Assembly: GCA_024641505.1 (NCBI GenBank) | Contig: JAHECY010000008.1 | Location: forward strand, 1 to 64,000 | Direction: 5' to 3' | DNA length: 64,000 bases | DNA from: Gammaproteobacteria bacterium | GTDB taxonomy: Bacteria > Pseudomonadota > Gammaproteobacteria > SG8-11 | Shown here: positions 60,559 through 64,000 of the stretch, one piece after another | How the letters are laid out: each line of letters starts with the position of its first letter | Numbering within the stretch: the first letter of the stretch is position 1 | Position numbers and translations under genes: made by a program | Notes under the pieces: model-generated | Seen by the model: the letters and a program-made list of their open reading frames with translations, nothing else | Told to the model about the DNA's origin: nothing | The model's database searches: none

Positions 60559-61926
60559 ATGCGCATGAAGATTTATTTCCCCGCATTTCTGCTCGGTACC
60601 TGCGGCATATTGCCACTGAGTCCCGCATACAGCGCGGGATTTGCTTTGGCCGAACAAGGCGTCAGCGGCATGGGCAACGCCTATGCGGGTGGCGCCGCCT
60701 ATGCGGAAGACGCCAGTACCATTTTCTTCAACCCCGCTGGCATGGGTGAGTTCACCCAGGAACGCTTCGATATTGCCGGGCACTATCTGCGCACCAGCTT
60801 CAAATTTACCAATACCGGCTCCACCGGCGCCGCGGTGCTGGGCCGTCCGGCGCTTACCGGCCGGGACAGCGACGGCGGACAGCCCGCGCCGGTACCCAAT
60901 ATCTACTATCTCACTCCCCTGTCCGATTTCCTGGTGTTTGGCTTTGGCATGTTCACGCCGTTTGGCTTGAATACGCTTTATGACGATGACTGGGTGGGAC
61001 GTTACCATGCGGTGCAAACCCAGCTGACTACGGTCAATCTCAACCCCAGTCTCGCGGTCAAGCTTACCGATAAATTGTCCGTGGGCGTCGGTGCCAACTT
61101 CCAATACGCGAGTGTACTCTTGTCCAGTGCCATTGATTTTGGCGCACTGTGTTTTTCGCTGCTGGACGCGCCTTCCTGCCGGCTCATGAATATACTTCCT
61201 CAGCAGACCGATGGCTTCGTGGCAATGACTGCCGACACCGCCGATAGTATCGGTTTCGGCTGGAATTGGGGCGTGTTGTTCAAACCCGCCCCCCATACTC
61301 GCATTGGCGCCGCCTATCGTTCGCAGATCAAACACCGGTTCAAAGGAAACGCCGAATTCACGGTCCCCGGGGCTGCGGCATTTGTCACCAATAGCGGCTA
61401 TTTTACCGACGGTGAGGTCTCATCGGAACTCACGGTTCCGCCGATATTCTCCCTCAGTGCTTATCATGGCACCGATGCCCGCTTTGGCATCTTGGCGGAT
61501 CTCACCTGGACCGGTTGGAGCACCTTCGATGAATTACGGATCAAGTATGCTTCAGGTCAACCGGATTCGGTCACCACGGAAGGTTGGCGCAACAGCTATC
61601 GCGCCAGCCTGGGATTCAACTATCGAGTAAGTGAACTCCTGTTGCTGCGCACCGGTGCCGCTTATGACAAATCACCGATTCCCGATGCTGACCACCGCAC
61701 GCCTCGCGGCCCGGACAATGACCGCACCTGGTTGACGTTGGGCAGCCGCTTCAGTGTGACACCCGGTGTTGATATAGACCTGGGATACGCACACCTCATC
61801 ATCCGACCCGGCGAAATCAACAACACTCTCGAGAGTAGCGCACCGACCATGCAAGCCACGCTGCACGGCAAGTATGATATGAACGTGGACATCCTCAGCG
61901 CCCAGCTAAACTGGCGTTTTGAATAA
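60559..61926 (+). CDS. fadL: FadL-family outer-membrane fatty-acid transporter
   Basis: A 455-residue outer-membrane barrel that imports long-chain fatty acids. ATG at 60559 follows AAGGAGCCACCATC; upstream frame is not used. The signal peptide ends AYSAGFALAEQGVSGMGNAYAG in pieces, with the family N-terminal hatch segment including the conserved Asn-Pro-Ala-Gly motif (IFFNPAGMG). The barrel ends in Phe-Glu (LNWRFE). It is followed 22 bp later by an extracellular lipase gene in the same direction, so lipid hydrolysis and uptake are probably coupled. Confidence 0.9.
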   Translation: MRMKIYFPAFLLGTCGILPLSPAYSAGFALAEQGVSGMGNAYAGGAAYAEDASTIFFNPAGMGEFTQERFDIAGHYLRTSFKFTNTGSTGAAVLGRPALTGRDSDGGQPAPVPNIYYLTPLSDFLVFGFGMFTPFGLNTLYDDDWVGRYHAVQTQLTTVNLNPSLAVKLTDKLSVGVGANFQYASVLLSSAIDFGALCFSLLDAPSCRLMNILPQQTDGFVAMTADTADSIGFGWNWGVLFKPAPHTRIGAAYRSQIKHRFKGNAEFTVPGAAAFVTNSGYFTDGEVSSELTVPPIFSLSAYHGTDARFGILADLTWTGWSTFDELRIKYASGQPDSVTTEGWRNSYRASLGFNYRVSELLLLRTGAAYDKSPIPDADHRTPRGPDNDRTWLTLGSRFSVTPGVDIDLGYAHLIIRPGEINNTLESSAPTMQATLHGKYDMNVDILSAQLNWRFE

Positions 61927-61948
61927 TTGCCGTTCAGGGAGAACCGTC

Positions 61949-64000
61949 ATGAATGTCACCAGTCTGCCGATCATCATCTGCTCCACCCTGCTGTTATGCG
62001 CCTGTGACCCCAAGGCCGACACCACGTTGCAGGATAATATCGACGCCAATCGGCGCACCGCGATTTTTGATACTAACAATGGCCGGCTACCCTTCCCGAA
62101 CAATTTATTGTTCGCCGGCAGCACCGATGCCACCCTTAATATCCCGGTGGACAATCCAGGCGACTATGCCAATCCAAAAGTGGCGCTCAATGAGCTCGAC
62201 GGATTTTCCACCACCGCGCCGATCACTGCGCCGTTTTCCACGAGCATCGACCCGGGGACCGTCAACCAGGATACCGTGCGCATGTTTCAGGTGTCGTTGA
62301 ACCTCGATGCTGCGGCGCCGGTAATCGTTGCCGTCAACAGTGAAATGACCATGGGCACTGACTTCGTGGCCGGCGTTTCCGGAGTCGACGACACCCTATT
62401 GACCCTGACACCACTGCACCCCCTGGCGCCAAGCGCCAGTTACTTCGTAATGCTGACCAACGGCCTCCATGCCACCGACGGTCAACCCTTTACCGTCGAC
62501 GCCACCTATGCCTTGGCGAAACGCACGGATCCGGTGATTAACGATGACGGCGTCAGCCTGGTGCCGGCACTGACGAATGCAGAAGCGCAAACGCTGGAGC
62601 CGTTACGCCGGGAGGTTAACGCCAATGAAAATTTCATGGTCGCTTACGACAGCAATCTCGATCGGTCCAGGCTCATTATGACCTGGTCCTTGAGCACGCA
62701 GTCCATTGGCGCAGTTCTGCCCCAAACCCGTAATATGATTCGCGGCGCCGCGGCGCCTGCGGTCGAATTCCAAGATATCAGCGCCCTGGTGCCGTTGGCC
62801 GCGGCCACGATCTATGCCGGCACCCTCAGCGTACCCTATTATTTGTCGTTACCAAGCGCGGATAATCCGACCGCACCGCTGACCAGCTTCTGGCATAGCG
62901 TCGCAGGTTCGACATTGACACAATTCAACGCAACCCCGATAAAAACCACCGATGTCACCATACCCCTGTTGCTGTCGGTTCCCAAGACGGCAACCCCGCC
63001 GCTACCCGTGGTAGTTTTTCAGCACGGCATCACCGCTAATCGCAGCGCGATGCTGGCAGTGGCCGATACCCTGGCCGCGATGGGGCTGGCGGTAGTAGCC
63101 ATTGATCTGCCCTTGCACGGTATCCTCGGTACGGAGACTGACGGCACGCAAAACCTGGCAGTGCCCGCCATCGAACGGCACTTTAATCTGGATCTGGTGC
63201 ATAATGCCACCGGTATGCCAGGTGCGGATGGCACTATAGACGCTTCCGGGCAACACTTCATCAACCTCAGAAATCTGGTGGTGGCGCGCGACAATCTGCG
63301 GCAATCGGTGGCCGATCTGTTTGCCCTCGCTTATGCACTGGAGGCCATGGACTATGATGGCGGCGGCGCCGATTTCGATACTTCTAAAATCTATTTTCTC
63401 GGCCATTCCCTGGGGGCGATCGCGGGCGTACCGTTCATCGCCTTCGAAACCAGCATCAAGGCGGCCGTCCTGGCCATGCCCGGGGGTGGTATTGCCAAGA
63501 CCCTGGATGGTTCGGCGAACTTTGGGCCGGTACTTGCCGCAGTGCTGGCGTTCAATGGCATTCATAAGGGCAGTGCCGATTATGAAAGCTTTCTCGGCGC
63601 GGCGCAAAGCCTGCTGGATACCGCGGATCCCATCAATTATACGGCCTTGATCGGCGGCTACCGTGGTCTCATGGTGGTGGAAGTGGTCGGTGGTAACAGT
63701 TCGCCTTCTGATCTCGTGGTGCCCAACAGCGTGCCGGATGGCAACGACGACGGCACCACCGTAGCCGCACCACTGGCGGGCACCGACCCCTTCGCCAGTG
63801 CCTTGGGTCTGACCCAATACCATGCCAGCGCCACCGGCAGCCATCTGCAGGCCTGGCTGCGCTTCACAGCCGGACATCACGCCTCACCACTGCGCGCCAC
63901 CGATGCCAATGGTAACGACGACGCATTGTCCGCTCGGGTAACGGTGGAAATGCAACATGAGATCGCCACCTTCCTTGCGTCAGACGGTACCGACCTGACC
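61949..64000 (+). CDS. VolA/Pla-1-family extracellular lipase, 3' end missing
   Basis: Open from ATG 61949 to the right edge (684 codons, no stop), so the C-terminus is missing. The signal ends LLCAC, an acceptable lipobox. The long N-terminal region (about 20-340) is beta-rich, then the alpha/beta-hydrolase domain begins with VFQHGITANRSAM (oxyanion region) and contains FLGHSLGAIAG with the nucleophilic Ser. This matches the surface lysophospholipase/lipase VolA family. In Vibrio cholerae volA is linked to a fadL gene, as here; the enzyme releases fatty acids that FadL takes up. Confidence 0.85.
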   Translation, partial: MNVTSLPIIICSTLLLCACDPKADTTLQDNIDANRRTAIFDTNNGRLPFPNNLLFAGSTDATLNIPVDNPGDYANPKVALNELDGFSTTAPITAPFSTSIDPGTVNQDTVRMFQVSLNLDAAAPVIVAVNSEMTMGTDFVAGVSGVDDTLLTLTPLHPLAPSASYFVMLTNGLHATDGQPFTVDATYALAKRTDPVINDDGVSLVPALTNAEAQTLEPLRREVNANENFMVAYDSNLDRSRLIMTWSLSTQSIGAVLPQTRNMIRGAAAPAVEFQDISALVPLAAATIYAGTLSVPYYLSLPSADNPTAPLTSFWHSVAGSTLTQFNATPIKTTDVTIPLLLSVPKTATPPLPVVVFQHGITANRSAMLAVADTLAAMGLAVVAIDLPLHGILGTETDGTQNLAVPAIERHFNLDLVHNATGMPGADGTIDASGQHFINLRNLVVARDNLRQSVADLFALAYALEAMDYDGGGADFDTSKIYFLGHSLGAIAGVPFIAFETSIKAAVLAMPGGGIAKTLDGSANFGPVLAAVLAFNGIHKGSADYESFLGAAQSLLDTADPINYTALIGGYRGLMVVEVVGGNSSPSDLVVPNSVPDGNDDGTTVAAPLAGTDPFASALGLTQYHASATGSHLQAWLRFTAGHHASPLRATDANGNDDALSARVTVEMQHEIATFLASDGTDLT

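Noticed and set aside
60508..61335. Minus-strand frame of 275 residues opposite fadL
   Set aside because: Antisense to a clear FadL barrel; Gly/His-rich shadow.
63002..63880. Minus-strand frame of 292 residues opposite the lipase gene
   Set aside because: Antisense to the catalytic domain of the lipase, including its GHSLG motif.

Overview
The window reads as ordinary chromosomal DNA of a free-living gammaproteobacterium. Most of it is moderately GC-rich, genes are densely packed on both strands, and the housekeeping genes are of gammaproteobacterial type (gloB, mltD, fabI, mutL, amiB-tsaE-nnr, queG, orn, rsgA, tsaB, yoaA, dapE). The nnr-tsaE-amiB block divergent from queG, and the bufferin, VolA/FadL and CHASE2/FecR modules, point to an environmental member such as a Chromatiales-like lineage; this placement is inference. 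I found no rRNA, tRNA, CRISPR array, integrase, intact insertion sequence or phage gene. Two genes run off the ends: a methyltransferase at the left and a lipase at the right.

Layout. 1-4.9 kb: methyltransferase, gloB, mltD, a CZB zinc-sensor protein and a PilZ-receiver protein, then a frameshifted small gene. 5-11.7 kb: a Yej-like peptide ABC transporter operon on the minus strand, divergent from fabI. 12.9-15.4 kb: mutL, a patch of short repeats and a PilZ protein. 15.8-21.6 kb, plus strand: ggt, a periplasmic DsrE-like protein, a TlpA-like thioredoxin and a bufABC (bufferin RiPP) operon with an ECF-sigma-like promoter. 22-28.2 kb, minus strand: a CHASE2-cyclase gene followed by a very large FecR-TPR-beta-barrel gene whose 3' half is clearly AT-richer. 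28.4-32.9 kb: amiB, tsaE, nnr, divergent queG. 33.2-39.8 kb: a PstS-like protein, an ODP-type metallo-hydrolase, a DUF6279-like lipoprotein, an EamA exporter with a structured leader and terminator, orn, phhB, rsgA. 40-47.5 kb: an outer-membrane protein behind a perfect CRP-type site, a pentapeptide-repeat lipoprotein, tsaB, yoaA, and a fused phosphotransferase/kinase. 47.6-53.4 kb: a signalling cluster (cyclic-nucleotide-binding/rhodanese protein, atypical receiver-GGDEF protein behind a second CRP-type site, hybrid histidine kinase, PhnD-like binding protein). 53.6-64 kb: NBR1-Ig protein, M20 peptidase, Sel1 protein, small lipoprotein, dapE, EF-hand protein, and a fadL-lipase pair.

How the genes work together. 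Three themes recur. First, cell-envelope maintenance and murein turnover (mltD, amiB, dapE, peptide uptake, pentapeptide, Sel1 and other lipoproteins). Second, nucleotide-second-messenger and two-component signalling (two PilZ proteins, CHASE2 cyclase, cyclic-nucleotide-binding protein, two CRP-like operators, hybrid kinase). Third, metal and thiol stress (bufferin operon, periplasmic thioredoxin, DsrE-like protein, glutathione-related gloB and ggt). The most distinctive elements are the bufferin locus with its promoter and hairpin, the compositionally chimeric FecR-TPR-barrel gene, the eamA leader, and a palindromic repeat family that supplies stop codons.
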